Assembly: GCF_024721995.1 (NCBI RefSeq)
Contig: NZ_JANQBC010000002.1
Coordinates: 434,001-498,000 of the forward strand
Origin: Paenibacillus radicibacter
GTDB lineage: Bacteria > Bacillota > Bacilli > Paenibacillales > NBRC-103111
Length of the DNA stretch: 64,000 nt
Direction: 5' to 3'
A program made the translations under genes and the position numbers. Within the stretch, counting starts at the first letter, position 1. Each line of letters starts with the position of its first letter. This document shows positions 18,742 to 28,065 of this stretch, piece by piece. The notes under the pieces were generated by a model, which saw nothing but the letters and a program-made list of their open reading frames with translations, was not told where the DNA came from and searched no databases.

Positions 18742-18876
18742 TTATCTACAAGGAAATACACAAGAAATAATCACTAATAATATAAACAAAACAAGAATTG
18801 TACCTGTGTTGGAACGACGACCAACAGGTTCTACTACTTCATCACATCCACAACCGCATCCACCTAATACGCCCAT
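18742..18876 (-). CDS. Tiny Cys/Gly-rich single-helix membrane protein (YjcZ-like)
   Basis: A 44-residue product that starts at an ATG behind AAGGGGG. The N-terminus is Gly/Cys-rich (GGCGCGC), followed by a short polar segment and a hydrophobic C-terminal helix TILVLFILLVIISCV. The helix closely resembles the VLFILL motif of the YjcZ/YhaO-type tiny transmembrane proteins of Bacillaceae, some of which are made during sporulation. It has five cysteines in all, two of them in or after the helix. Family membership is inferred from this motif only. A plus-strand frame over the same DNA is considered spurious. Confidence 0.65.
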   Translation of the reverse strand: MGVLGGCGCGCDEVVEPVGRRSNTGTILVLFILLVIISCVFPCR

Positions 18877-18971
18877 TTTCAAATCCCCCTTCCCAGTGCA
18901 TGAATCCAACATCCTTTGCACATTTTTATTCTATGAATTCGCACAGGGAATGATTGGACGTTTAACAGGTA

Positions 18972-19006
18972 AATAAAACAGGCTACCGCATATATACGAT
19001 AGCCTG
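18972..19006 (-). terminator. Terminator of the aldo/keto reductase gene
   Basis: On the minus strand CAGGCTA pairs with TAGCCTG (7 bp, plus a G-T extension) and is followed by TTTTATTT. It starts about 18 bases past the stop codon. Confidence 0.75.
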
Positions 19007-19023
19007 CAAATTCTTACTCTTTT

Positions 19024-19857
19024 TTAGAACAAAAATTGATCCGGATCTGGACCAAATCTACGGTTTTCATTCAAAGCATTCAAGTGAACCATGTCTTCAG
19101 ATGAAAGTTCAAAATCGAACACATTCCCGTTCTCTTGAATACGCTCTGTACGAATCGACTTCGGAATCGTCACAACACCTTGTTGAATATCCCAACGAAT
19201 GATAATCTGTGCAGGTGATTTCTTGTATTTATCAGCAAGCTCCGTAAGAAGCGGTAAGTCTAAGTTACCTTGCATCAGTGGGCTCCATGCCTCAAGCTGA
19301 ATACCTTCTTGCTTACAAAATGCGTGTAGCTCAGGTTGATTCAAGAGTGGATGATATTCCACTTGGTTCACCATTGGCTTAATTTCACAGTTTGCGATTA
19401 AATCTTGTAAGTGATGAACATGGAAGTTACTTACGCCAATCGCTCTTACCTTACCGTCTTTATATAGCTTCTCAAGCGCACGGTATGTATCGATGAATCG
19501 AGCGGTTCCCGTACCTGGCCAGTGAACCAAATACAAGTCTACATAGTCTAGGTCCAGCTTCTGCAAGCTAGTCTCAAATGCTTGAAGCGTAGTCTCATAA
19601 CCTTGATCATCATTCCATACTTTAGTCGTGATAAATAGTTCTTCGCGAGTCACACCGCTTGCCTTAATACCGCGACCCACACCTTCCTCATTCTTATATA
19701 TGGCTGCTGTATCGATACTGCGATAACCTGCTTCGATTGCGGAGCATACAGCATGTTCGACTTCCTGTCCTTCTTGCGTTTTCCATACGCCTAGTCCAAG
19801 CCAAGGCATACGAACCCCATTATGAAGTGTCGTTGAATCTTGAATATGAGTTACCAT
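19024..19857 (-). CDS. Aldo/keto reductase
   Basis: A 277-residue NADPH-dependent reductase of the (beta/alpha)8 AKR family, close to the YvgN/2,5-diketogluconate reductase group. The catalytic set is visible: Asp and Tyr in IDTAAIYKNEEGVG, Lys in FITTKVW, and His in LVHWPG. The cofactor segment IPKSIRTERIQEN is near the C-terminus. The start at 19857 (MVTHIQDS) is chosen because GGGGGAGG lies 9 bases upstream, although the frame stays open to 19911. It probably detoxifies aldehydes such as methylglyoxal. It is a single gene, divergent from ldh. Confidence 0.9.
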   Translation of the reverse strand: MVTHIQDSTTLHNGVRMPWLGLGVWKTQEGQEVEHAVCSAIEAGYRSIDTAAIYKNEEGVGRGIKASGVTREELFITTKVWNDDQGYETTLQAFETSLQKLDLDYVDLYLVHWPGTGTARFIDTYRALEKLYKDGKVRAIGVSNFHVHHLQDLIANCEIKPMVNQVEYHPLLNQPELHAFCKQEGIQLEAWSPLMQGNLDLPLLTELADKYKKSPAQIIIRWDIQQGVVTIPKSIRTERIQENGNVFDFELSSEDMVHLNALNENRRFGPDPDQFLF

Positions 19858-19971
19858 AAATTGAAACCTCCCCCAAAGGAATGTCCCTACATCGGGCACT
19901 CCTCTCATCATACCATAATTATGAATAAGATTTTATATCGATCAGCATCCTAAGTTGTGATTAAGAAATAG

Positions 19972-20943
<972 letters not shown>

Positions 20944-20952
20944 GTTAAAGCA

Positions 20953-21004
20953 AAACGACCGTTGATCTACTCGAGCCTCTAGCTCCAATAATCAACGGTC
21001 GTTT
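20953..21004. terminator. Long hairpin terminator between ldh and the DUF350 gene
   Basis: A perfect 14-bp stem (20953-20966 with 20991-21004, AAACGACCGTTGAT) has a 24-base loop. The T tract is short in both directions. It lies between convergent genes and probably ends both transcripts. Confidence 0.75.
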
Positions 21005-21023
21005 ACATGACTACATGCTCTTT

Positions 21024-21422
21024 TTAAATAATCAAACTGCTAATTGAAATACTAATGCCTACATAAACCATGCTCAGCAGCACACCAACTGCTAGATTTC
21101 CATTCTTCAAGTGCTCCGAGATTTTAAGCCCTGGTGTAATCAATTCAAAGATCCAATACGCAATAAGTAAACAGACATACCCGACTGCAAACCATAATGC
21201 AAGATGAAGGATCGAAGAATTCGTGTAAGCGGCAATACCTAGAATAATGCCTGTTGCAATGAATTTACCACCCATCGCAAGACCAACTGCCGTATTCCCC
21301 TTCTTCAATTCCTCTAAATCGTTAAACGGCGTTATCCAACTAAAGACTAACATCCCGATCATTTGTAAAATAATAATAACTGCAATGCTTATCGCAATAT
21401 CAAGCACGACGATTCCCGTCAC
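21024..21422 (-). CDS. DUF350 (YjfL-like) membrane protein
   Basis: A 132-residue protein with four membrane helices arranged as two similar halves, each with a charged 'L..GN.AVG' element (ELKKGNTAVGLAMGG and HLKNGNLAVGVLLS). This is the DUF350/YjfL pattern. The function is not established. The gene ends a five-gene minus-strand cluster with a GspS-like ATP-grasp ligase, as in the E. coli yjfK-L-M-C neighbourhood. Its start overlaps the preceding stop by 4 bases. Confidence 0.85.
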   Translation of the reverse strand: MTGIVVLDIAISIAVIIILQMIGMLVFSWITPFNDLEELKKGNTAVGLAMGGKFIATGIILGIAAYTNSSILHLALWFAVGYVCLLIAYWIFELITPGLKISEHLKNGNLAVGVLLSMVYVGISISISSLII

Positions 21423-22084
21423 TCAGCCCACCCCCGAAATTTGGCCATCGATAAATCATAGTTAGCAAAGTCATGCACTTCTTCAAGCACAACTTTAACT
21501 TGTTTCTTATCTTTCAACTTCCCATAACGCGCATCGTCGATCGGCTGCTTAACGACATGACCTGAAGGCATCTTCACAACAGCGAATTGTCTGAACTTTC
21601 CGTCCATCTCCGTCTTATACACGCCGACTAAATCAACGTCTGTCGTTAAATTTACTTTCAATTCTTTCAGATCAGTCTCTGCTTCAGCCTTTGACTTGTA
21701 AGTCTTAATAGACTGCCATTTGGACAACTTAATATCATTGCGCTTATCATCGCGAGTTGTCATCTCAGCTGACATGAACTGCACGATCCATAATTTATCG
21801 CCTGTTGCATAGTTGTTGTCATTGGTCAGCATTTCATTATCCGGCAAAATCGTCATATCTGCCCCAATGAGATCGCCGACTGTGCCTTCCACAATCTTAT
21901 AATCCCAAGGCAGCGTTTCATTTCCTGTAGACGATTCTGCTCCTGCGCTTGTCGTATTTGTATTACCTGAGCCAGACTTATTGGGATTAATGAATAGCCC
22001 AATTGCAAGCAATACCACAAATGCGATACCCAGCCCAATGAATATTTTCTTATATCGTGGATCCATCTTCTGCCTCATGTTCAT
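21419..22084 (-). CDS. Membrane-anchored hypothetical protein in the ATP-grasp cluster
   Basis: A 221-residue protein. It has a short basic N-terminus, one membrane helix (about residues 13-30), a Gly/Ser/Asn/Thr linker, and an outside domain of about 150 residues that starts near LPWDYKIVEGTVGDL. I do not recognise the domain. In-frame ATGs at 22078 and 22066 are alternatives; GAGG 6 bases before 22066 makes that one attractive. It overlaps the ATP-grasp gene upstream and DUF350 downstream, so it is surely co-translated and probably works with them at the envelope. Confidence 0.7.
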   Translation of the reverse strand: MNMRQKMDPRYKKIFIGLGIAFVVLLAIGLFINPNKSGSGNTNTTSAGAESSTGNETLPWDYKIVEGTVGDLIGADMTILPDNEMLTNDNNYATGDKLWIVQFMSAEMTTRDDKRNDIKLSKWQSIKTYKSKAEAETDLKELKVNLTTDVDLVGVYKTEMDGKFRQFAVVKMPSGHVVKQPIDDARYGKLKDKKQVKVVLEEVHDFANYDLSMAKFRGWAE

Positions 22085-23270
22085 TCACCCCAATCGCTAC
22101 AAAATGGCTGCTGTTACCCGTGATAAGTCCACCTGCACGACCCAGCAAGCCACATGGTTTGCCATGGATAACGAAAACTCCTGTTAATAAATGAAACGAT
22201 CCGCTTGCAAGTTCAATATGTGGCAAATCTGCTCTTTTTTGATACACACGGCTAAAGAATTGACTCGTGTCAACGCCCGCTGTATCTTGAACATCCAATT
22301 GTCCTTCTGTATCGAACATTTGCACAGAACCGCCTTCTCTTCCAAACATCGACTTGGACACATAACTGTGATCGAATATTGGCTTATTGTAGGTAGGCAG
22401 CATGAATCGCTCAATATAATCATGTTCTTTCTCATCAAAAAGATCGACTTCAAGTTCATGCAGACCCCAGATTAATGCCTGTAGACCTTTAGATTGCAGA
22501 ATAATAGCGTGAAGCGAATTAAACAGCTCCACATGACGATTCTCAATGGAATAGGCGAATGCTTCGCCACCATCGTCAATTGCCATCCATTCCTTCGGAT
22601 ACAAGGCAAATAACCGCTTAATGGCAATACCATTCGCGTCTTTTAGCACGCCTTCATCGACCCATAAATCTAAGCAATCGATCATTTTAATATCTAGACC
22701 GCTATGTTTAGCGAGCATATCTACAGTTCCCGTGTCTTCAAGGTGTTGACCATAACTGACACATGCCACATACTCTGGCTGTTCAACTGCCCATGCATCA
22801 CGAACAAGGCTTGCCATCTCGTTATTCGTTGTGTACTTCTCGTATTGCTTACACATCCAAGGTGTCACAACCGATGATTCCACATACCCTGTTGGTGTAT
22901 CCGCATTAAGCTCCAATAATTTGATGTTTCCATCATGTCCTATTGCAAAATCAAACCGCGCATAGCGGCTCATCTGCCCGAATTCATTCGGATCTAACCA
23001 ATCGAGCCCATCCCACAGCACTTCAGGAATAGATAACACTTGATATAAATCTTCTTTACCAATGACAAAGCGTGCTGCTTTATCAAAAATGTTCCAAAGG
23101 ATCTGAGAAGCATCCATCAGTTCATCATGTGTCTTGCGATCCATCGTTACTAATTGATCGATCCAATACTTCTCCTCTTCAATATCTGCCCACGTAAATC
23201 CCATTGCGGCAAGTTCTGCAACGCGAGCATCACGATCTTCATGCGGTGAACCGACTACATGCCATACCAT
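22050..23270 (-). CDS. GspS-like ATP-grasp ligase (YjfC/YgiC-type)
   Basis: A 406-residue relative of the synthetase domain of glutathionylspermidine synthase. Family segments are clear: LELNADTPTGYVESSVV, LFALYPKEWMA, KPIFDHSYVSKSMFGREGGSVQ, and a C-terminal GVFVIHGKPCGLLGRAGG. These ATP-grasp enzymes join a carboxylate to an amine through an acyl phosphate. The amidase half of GspS is absent, as in YjfC and YgiC, whose substrates are unknown. The start overlaps the previous stop in TAATG. Its neighbours suggest a role in modifying a peptide or protein at the membrane. Confidence 0.85.
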   Translation of the reverse strand: MVWHVVGSPHEDRDARVAELAAMGFTWADIEEEKYWIDQLVTMDRKTHDELMDASQILWNIFDKAARFVIGKEDLYQVLSIPEVLWDGLDWLDPNEFGQMSRYARFDFAIGHDGNIKLLELNADTPTGYVESSVVTPWMCKQYEKYTTNNEMASLVRDAWAVEQPEYVACVSYGQHLEDTGTVDMLAKHSGLDIKMIDCLDLWVDEGVLKDANGIAIKRLFALYPKEWMAIDDGGEAFAYSIENRHVELFNSLHAIILQSKGLQALIWGLHELEVDLFDEKEHDYIERFMLPTYNKPIFDHSYVSKSMFGREGGSVQMFDTEGQLDVQDTAGVDTSQFFSRVYQKRADLPHIELASGSFHLLTGVFVIHGKPCGLLGRAGGLITGNSSHFVAIGVNEHEAEDGSTI

Positions 23271-23983
23271 TAGCCGCCGAAGCTCCCGCTTGACGAGCTG
23301 CCAGAGGATTTTCCCGATGAGGATGATCCAATGCTGCCTGAGGAACTTGAACTACCAGATGAACCGGATGAAGATGACCCGATGCCGCTCGATTTCCCAC
23401 CGATACCACCTGAAGTTGAAGAAGTAGATTTATTGCCCGCTGATGCCCCACGTCTAACAATCGATCCCGTTGAATTCGAAGTTTTAGGTGCAACTTGCGA
23501 GTTCGGTTTTGTCTTATTCTGGAACGAGCTGTTATCGTAGCTCTTCGGTTTGTATGACGACCCGCTTCCGAAGACGTAAGCTGGACGATTCGCATAATAT
23601 TGACTAGAAGAATACACACCACCACGGTTAAAGATTAAATGATACAAGAGCAGATCATCCCAGCCGAATCCACCCGTATGCACGATCGTTGAACCACTGC
23701 CGCTTGATCCACCATTATTCGTTGGTGTTGGAGTCGGAGCGACATTCTCACCCTTACTTAAAACTGGAAGAGGCATGTTCCAATCTGAGCTTGGATCGAA
23801 GAACGCTTTCACTTCATCCGAAGACCATTCCACTAATTTTGCACTTGGAGCTGCTGTTTCACCGATCACCAGTGGCGTAAATGCCAAGTTCGCAAGTAAT
23901 ACAAGACCCATCGATGTGGATAACACTTTTAGGGGCTTTCCTTTGTAATGCCAATAAGATCGTTCTTGTTTCTTCTCACTCAT
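23270..23983 (-). CDS. Ser/Gly-rich membrane-anchored hypothetical protein
   Basis: About 237 residues. It has a basic N-terminus, then one hydrophobic helix (GLVLLANLAFTPLVIG), a central domain with GWDDLLLYHLIFNRGGVYSSSQYY, and a C-terminal tail of about 45 residues made almost only of Ser and Gly. ATG at 23983 is preferred to GTG at 24001 because AAAGGA lies 9 bases upstream. The RGG-plus-Ser/Gly tail recalls the DUF1190 (YgiB/YjfM) partner of YjfC/YgiC ligases, but this is by position and composition, not clear homology. The tail is a candidate ligase target. Confidence 0.65.
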   Translation of the reverse strand: MSEKKQERSYWHYKGKPLKVLSTSMGLVLLANLAFTPLVIGETAAPSAKLVEWSSDEVKAFFDPSSDWNMPLPVLSKGENVAPTPTPTNNGGSSGSGSTIVHTGGFGWDDLLLYHLIFNRGGVYSSSQYYANRPAYVFGSGSSYKPKSYDNSSFQNKTKPNSQVAPKTSNSTGSIVRRGASAGNKSTSSTSGGIGGKSSGIGSSSSGSSGSSSSSGSIGSSSSGKSSGSSSSGSFGG

Positions 23984-23997
23984 TCCAGTCATTCCTT

Positions 23998-24207
23998 TCA
24001 CGGTCTTTGTGCGGATACGACGAGCAGTTCCATCACTTCCTTGTCTACATTAATCCGACCTTCAATCATTTCATACTCTTGCTCATTGATCGTGATGTAA
24101 TTCGTGTGATTAAGTAAGCCTAACAATTCTGAACTCCACTTCCGCTGATCAATACACGAAAGTTCTCCACTTTTTAACTTTTCATACACTATGACTTCAG
24201 TTCCCAT
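23998..24207 (-). CDS. Small hypothetical protein heading the ATP-grasp cluster (69 aa)
   Basis: A 69-residue soluble-looking protein starting MGTEVIVYEKLKSGEL. The start at 24207 is set by GGAGG 9 bases upstream; the frame stays open to a TTG at 24231. It contains a DQRKWSSELLGLLNH segment and a Glu-rich middle. The family is not recognised. It lies 14 bases before the Ser/Gly-rich gene and is probably the first gene of the operon. Confidence 0.6.
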   Translation of the reverse strand: MGTEVIVYEKLKSGELSCIDQRKWSSELLGLLNHTNYITINEQEYEMIEGRINVDKEVMELLVVSAQRP

Positions 24208-24439
24208 CGCTAAAAGCCTCCATTTCGACAAGCATTTCTATAGGATTGTAATACGTACTATTTTATCATATGTTTCAACACTTACAGATTAATATCCTTG
24301 TTTTCCTTCATTTCACAATCATTTACATCGATTTTACTTACTTTCGTAAAGGGGTTTTTTCATCAGGATTACCCGTCCAATCCAATGCGGTCGCCAATCA
24401 TATGATGTGGATATAACAAAGAAAAGAGGTGACTCAATA

Positions 24440-24880
24440 ATGGGTGGTAAATTTTTAGATTCACAAATCTCACAAAATGGTAGCTTTACTGGCTCAGTTG
24501 GTATTGGTGTTACTAGTACTCCAGCGTTGTTCGGTACTTTAGGACTTATTACTTCTGGAGCAGGTGCTCACCTTCGTGTGCAATTTACAGCTACTGTAAC
24601 TGTATCCTCCTTAGTTTCCGTTTTAACACCAGTAACAATCCAGATCTTCAGAGGTACTGGCGTAGGTGCAACTCTCGTATATTCCGCTACTGAAAGCTTG
24701 CCTCTTGGTTTGCTTGTTCTTAGTGAAACGGTATTTACAGCAACCGGTTGTGACTATCAACCTCCTAACCCAGATGGTTTCTTAATTTATCAGGCATTTG
24801 TTAGCATTCCTGCTGGTCTTGCTATTCTTCCTGTTCGTACAGGTCCAGAAAGCTTTAACGCTGCTGCTTACTCTGACTAA
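24440..24880 (+). CDS. Possible spore-surface-type beta-sandwich protein (146 aa)
   Basis: A 146-residue protein starting MGGKFLDSQISQNG, behind AGAGGTG 8 bases upstream. It is rich in Thr, Val, Ser and Gly with alternating hydrophobic strands (VQFTATVTVSSLV, TIQIFRGTGVGATLVYSA, GFLIYQAFVSIPA) and few charges. This recalls the TNF-like jelly-roll domains of exosporium proteins such as BxpB and the BclA C-terminus, but the likeness is only in pattern and I do not recognise the family. It has no signal peptide. It is a single gene with its own terminator. Confidence 0.65.
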   Translation: MGGKFLDSQISQNGSFTGSVGIGVTSTPALFGTLGLITSGAGAHLRVQFTATVTVSSLVSVLTPVTIQIFRGTGVGATLVYSATESLPLGLLVLSETVFTATGCDYQPPNPDGFLIYQAFVSIPAGLAILPVRTGPESFNAAAYSD

Positions 24881-24896
24881 TTCTATGAAAATGAAA

Positions 24897-24946
24897 ATGA
24901 TCGCATCTCCCTTGCTTCTTAAGGGAAGTGCGATCATCTTTTTTTA
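24897..24946 (+). terminator. Terminator after the 146-aa gene
   Basis: ATGATCGCA pairs with TGCGATCAT (9 bp), with an inner CCTT/AAGG stem, and is followed by CTTTTTTTT at 24938-24946. It ends at the convergent helD gene. Confidence 0.85.
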
Positions 24947-24948
24947 TT

Positions 24949-27087
24949 TTATGAAGAAGGGACAAGCGGTGTTGGCTTACCTTCATACAACACCCATAGC
25001 TCATGAAGCGCACGGGTACAACCTACATATAGTAATTTGGCATCCATCATATTCGCTTCATAATGACGGTCATCCGCATCCATTACAAGTACCGCGTCAA
25101 ACTCTAAGCCTTTGGACAAATAGATAGGCAGTACAGATATACCACCTTCATATTTGCTCTGGCTGCCATCGATCAAGTGAATGTCCAGTCCTTTTTCCTT
25201 GAGCTCTGTATAAAGAGCAACAGCCTCTTCAAGTGTACGTGTAAGCAGTGCAGTCGTATTGAATGCTCGTTCTTTGAATTCATTCAGTGCATCCGAAATT
25301 AGCCCGAATTGCTCCGCTTTCGTGTAAGGAGTCACTCGTACAGGCTGTCCACTGCGGAACACAGGTACGGCAAGTAGATCTGTCTTAACGCCGCGAACTA
25401 ATATTTCATTTGCAAACTCAATAATTTCCGTCGTGGAACGATAGCTGCGCGTAAGCGCGAAGTAAGCCGTCTCTTCAGGGGTAAATAATGCCTGCATCTC
25501 ATTCCAATCTTGAATACCTTGGTACGCATGAATTCCTTGCGATAAATCACCTAAGATCGTGAAGGAGTGATTGCGTACGAACCGATCCAGAACTGCAATT
25601 TGCAGCGGCGAGAAATCTTGGGCTTCATCAATAACGATATGATCGAATTGATCTTCACCTGCAATCTCGTGCAACTGCACGTGAATATACAGGAGAGCTG
25701 CCAAATCTTCGGTAAGCACTTGATTCTTCTTCAAATATTTGCGTGTATCGGTTGCAACTTGAGGCGGAATTTCACTCACAATTTCATTCGGGAGTTCCAT
25801 CTTTGGTTCCGCTTGGAACATGGCCTTATACATAGTTAACGCATCGAAATTCGGCCATTTATTCGCATAAGTCTTCATGCGCTGTGATGCTTTTTTCTTA
25901 TTTTCCTTGAGCTTCACTGCTGAATAAATCTTCTTGAGTTCCATCTCTACCCAGCGGTTAATTCTCGCCATCACACGATCCTTACGTTTAGCAAGTGCAT
26001 AATGCTTGTATTCCTCATCAAACCAGACTCGAATCGTCTTGTACGGAAGCACCGCGCCATCCCATGGAGAGAAGTCTGTATCCGGCACTGAATTTATTTC
26101 TAACAACTTCACACTTTGATCAACGAGATGCTGAAGTCGAATGGATCCTTTAAATCTTCCCGACACATCATCATTAAGCTCTGGGCGATTGTCTATTGTG
26201 CCGAACCATTTGGATAACAATGCGGTCGATGGTGCTAACTTCGCCTTCAGATCAAGCAAGTTCATTGCCCAATCTGGGAATGTGCCCTGCTGAATATTGC
26301 CCACACCAAGTTCGGGCAGTACATCCGAGATGTAATTTAAGAACATATGGTTCGGTGCGAAGATGATCATCTTCTCTGCGCGAATCTGCTCTTGATATTG
26401 ATATAACAAGAACGCAAGTCGGTGAAGTGCGACCGTCGTCTTCCCACTACCGGCAACCCCTTGAATAATAAGGGCTGTATTCTTCGCCGCGCGAATGATT
26501 GAATCTTGTTCCGCTTGGATCGTCGATACGATATCGCGCAAGCGATTGTCTTTATTTTCACCTAATCGATATAACAAAAACTCGTCATTTACCGAAGGTT
26601 GGTCACTTTCTCGGTTATACGTGTCTACAACACGCTGTAAGATTTGTTTGCGAACGACCAAATTTCGTTTTAGATAGACGAGTCCTTCAATAGTTCCTTC
26701 TGGTGCTTCATACTGAGCGGGACCTTCTCCTCCTGTAAAGGAGTAGAACAGGCTGGATATAGGTGCACGCCAGTCAATAACAAGTGGTGTCTCCTTGCCT
26801 TTACCTTCTTCACCTTGATTCACACCTACTTTACCAATGTAAAGCTCTGCGGTGTTCGAATCGTTGGTAGCTTGGAAATCCATACGTCCAAAGTACGGTT
26901 CCTCTGCTGCCTTAGCTAGCCGCTGCCTGCGAACTTCACGGCTGTCTTCCAATACTTGCTCGGTAAAGTCATCACCGGTATACTCCGGAATACTTCTTAG
27001 CCATTTGAGCTGGCTTTCGATCTCAAGCTTTGTTGCATCTAACCGCTTGAGCTCTTCTTGATAGGCACTATGAAACGTGTCAGTCAC
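24949..27087 (-). CDS. helD: HelD, RNA polymerase recycling helicase-like ATPase
   Basis: A 712-residue superfamily 1 ATPase. The N-terminus is a charged coiled-coil arm (residues about 5-60), followed by PLVIDWRAPISSLFYSF, typical of HelD. Walker A GVAGSGKTT lies at 210-218, Walker B IVIDEAQDFSPLQ near 480, and motif IV/V segments ALTRSYRSTTEII and VLPIYLSKGLEFDAVLV follow. HelD of Bacillus binds RNA polymerase and removes it from stalled or terminated complexes. It is a single gene with a normal length for the class I Bacillus form. Confidence 0.92.
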   Translation of the reverse strand: MTDTFHSAYQEELKRLDATKLEIESQLKWLRSIPEYTGDDFTEQVLEDSREVRRQRLAKAAEEPYFGRMDFQATNDSNTAELYIGKVGVNQGEEGKGKETPLVIDWRAPISSLFYSFTGGEGPAQYEAPEGTIEGLVYLKRNLVVRKQILQRVVDTYNRESDQPSVNDEFLLYRLGENKDNRLRDIVSTIQAEQDSIIRAAKNTALIIQGVAGSGKTTVALHRLAFLLYQYQEQIRAEKMIIFAPNHMFLNYISDVLPELGVGNIQQGTFPDWAMNLLDLKAKLAPSTALLSKWFGTIDNRPELNDDVSGRFKGSIRLQHLVDQSVKLLEINSVPDTDFSPWDGAVLPYKTIRVWFDEEYKHYALAKRKDRVMARINRWVEMELKKIYSAVKLKENKKKASQRMKTYANKWPNFDALTMYKAMFQAEPKMELPNEIVSEIPPQVATDTRKYLKKNQVLTEDLAALLYIHVQLHEIAGEDQFDHIVIDEAQDFSPLQIAVLDRFVRNHSFTILGDLSQGIHAYQGIQDWNEMQALFTPEETAYFALTRSYRSTTEIIEFANEILVRGVKTDLLAVPVFRSGQPVRVTPYTKAEQFGLISDALNEFKERAFNTTALLTRTLEEAVALYTELKEKGLDIHLIDGSQSKYEGGISVLPIYLSKGLEFDAVLVMDADDRHYEANMMDAKLLYVGCTRALHELWVLYEGKPTPLVPSS

Positions 27088-27173
27088 TTTCAGTTACCTC
27101 CTAAGAATGAATTTTCTGAATATCTTTAAGTGCAAAGAATAATCAATATACCCTATCCAGTTGTGAAAAGCAA

Positions 27174-27205
27174 GAAAAAAAAGCCATCCTTATGGATAAG
27201 CTTTT
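27174..27205 (-). terminator. Terminator of the second sugar importer operon
   Basis: On the minus strand AAGCTTATCC pairs imperfectly with GGATGGCTT around a 4-base loop and is followed by eight T residues (27175-27182). It lies just past the last permease stop. Confidence 0.8.
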
Positions 27206-27216
27206 TCTTCCAACGT

Positions 27217-28026
27217 CTATTTAATTGCCGTATGTGCAATCTCTTCCACAATGTATTTCTGTGCAAAGAAAAATACAGCCAGTGGAGGTAAACAGATAAT
27301 AGCTGTAATCGCCATAATCGAATCCATCTCAACACCACGTACGCCTTTAAACTGTGCCAAACCAAGTGTCAATGTATACTGGCTTGCATCGTTCAAGAAA
27401 ATGAGGGGTCCAAGATAGTCATTCCATGTCCCCAGCATGTTGAACACGCTGACGAGAATAAGTCCTGGCATTAATAATGGCACAATGACTCTAACGAAAA
27501 TTTTCAAATCACCTGCACCATCCATCCGCGCTGCCTCATCCAGTTCACGTGGAATCGTTAGAATGAATTGACGAAGCAAGAAGATGTAGAACGCTGATCC
27601 GAACCAAGCCGGTACGATTAGTGGTTTTAATGTATTAATCCAGCCTAAGAAATTAAATTCCATATAGAGCGGAATCATCGTTACATCCCAAGGAATCATC
27701 ATCGTAGCCAGTACGACTAGGAATAAAATTTCTCTACCCTTGAATTGAAAACGTGCGAATCCGTACGCCACAATAGAAGAGGAAATGAGTGAACCGATAT
27801 TACATAGGATCGTCACTAGGAGTGAATTTTTCAAGTACACGTTAAACGGCTGCACCGTCCATGCACTCACGAAGTTCTCAAAGTGAAACTCCGATGGAAA
27901 CCACTTCGGTGGAAACATATAGAGCTCTTCTGGTGACTTCAGTGCTGTCGTTAAGAGCCAATAGAATGGCATTAGAAACAAGATTGAGAAGAAAATCAAT
28001 AAGCCATATGAGATCGTTTTCTGCAC
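27217..28026 (-). CDS. CUT1 carbohydrate ABC importer permease (MalG-like)
   Basis: A 269-residue permease with six membrane helices, a GTG start and the EAA loop ELDEAARMDGAGDLKIFVRVIVP. N-terminal FLMPFYWLLTTALKSPEELY is typical of MalG-like subunits. It is the last gene of the second transport set; the binding protein and the MalF-like permease precede it. No ATPase is encoded nearby. The substrate is unknown, but the glycosidase at 33453 in the same regulatory group suggests a glycoside. Confidence 0.9.
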   Translation of the reverse strand: MQKTISYGLLIFFSILFLMPFYWLLTTALKSPEELYMFPPKWFPSEFHFENFVSAWTVQPFNVYLKNSLLVTILCNIGSLISSSIVAYGFARFQFKGREILFLVVLATMMIPWDVTMIPLYMEFNFLGWINTLKPLIVPAWFGSAFYIFLLRQFILTIPRELDEAARMDGAGDLKIFVRVIVPLLMPGLILVSVFNMLGTWNDYLGPLIFLNDASQYTLTLGLAQFKGVRGVEMDSIMAITAIICLPPLAVFFFAQKYIVEEIAHTAIK

Positions 28027-28065
28027 TGCCTACACCCCGCTAATCCAACAAATTTTATTCGCTCT

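Noticed and set aside
18716-18976. 86-codon plus-strand frame
   Set aside because: It overlaps the minus-strand 44-residue gene, which has a better ribosome site, a clear membrane helix and a plausible family; the plus frame looks like Pro/His shadow sequence.
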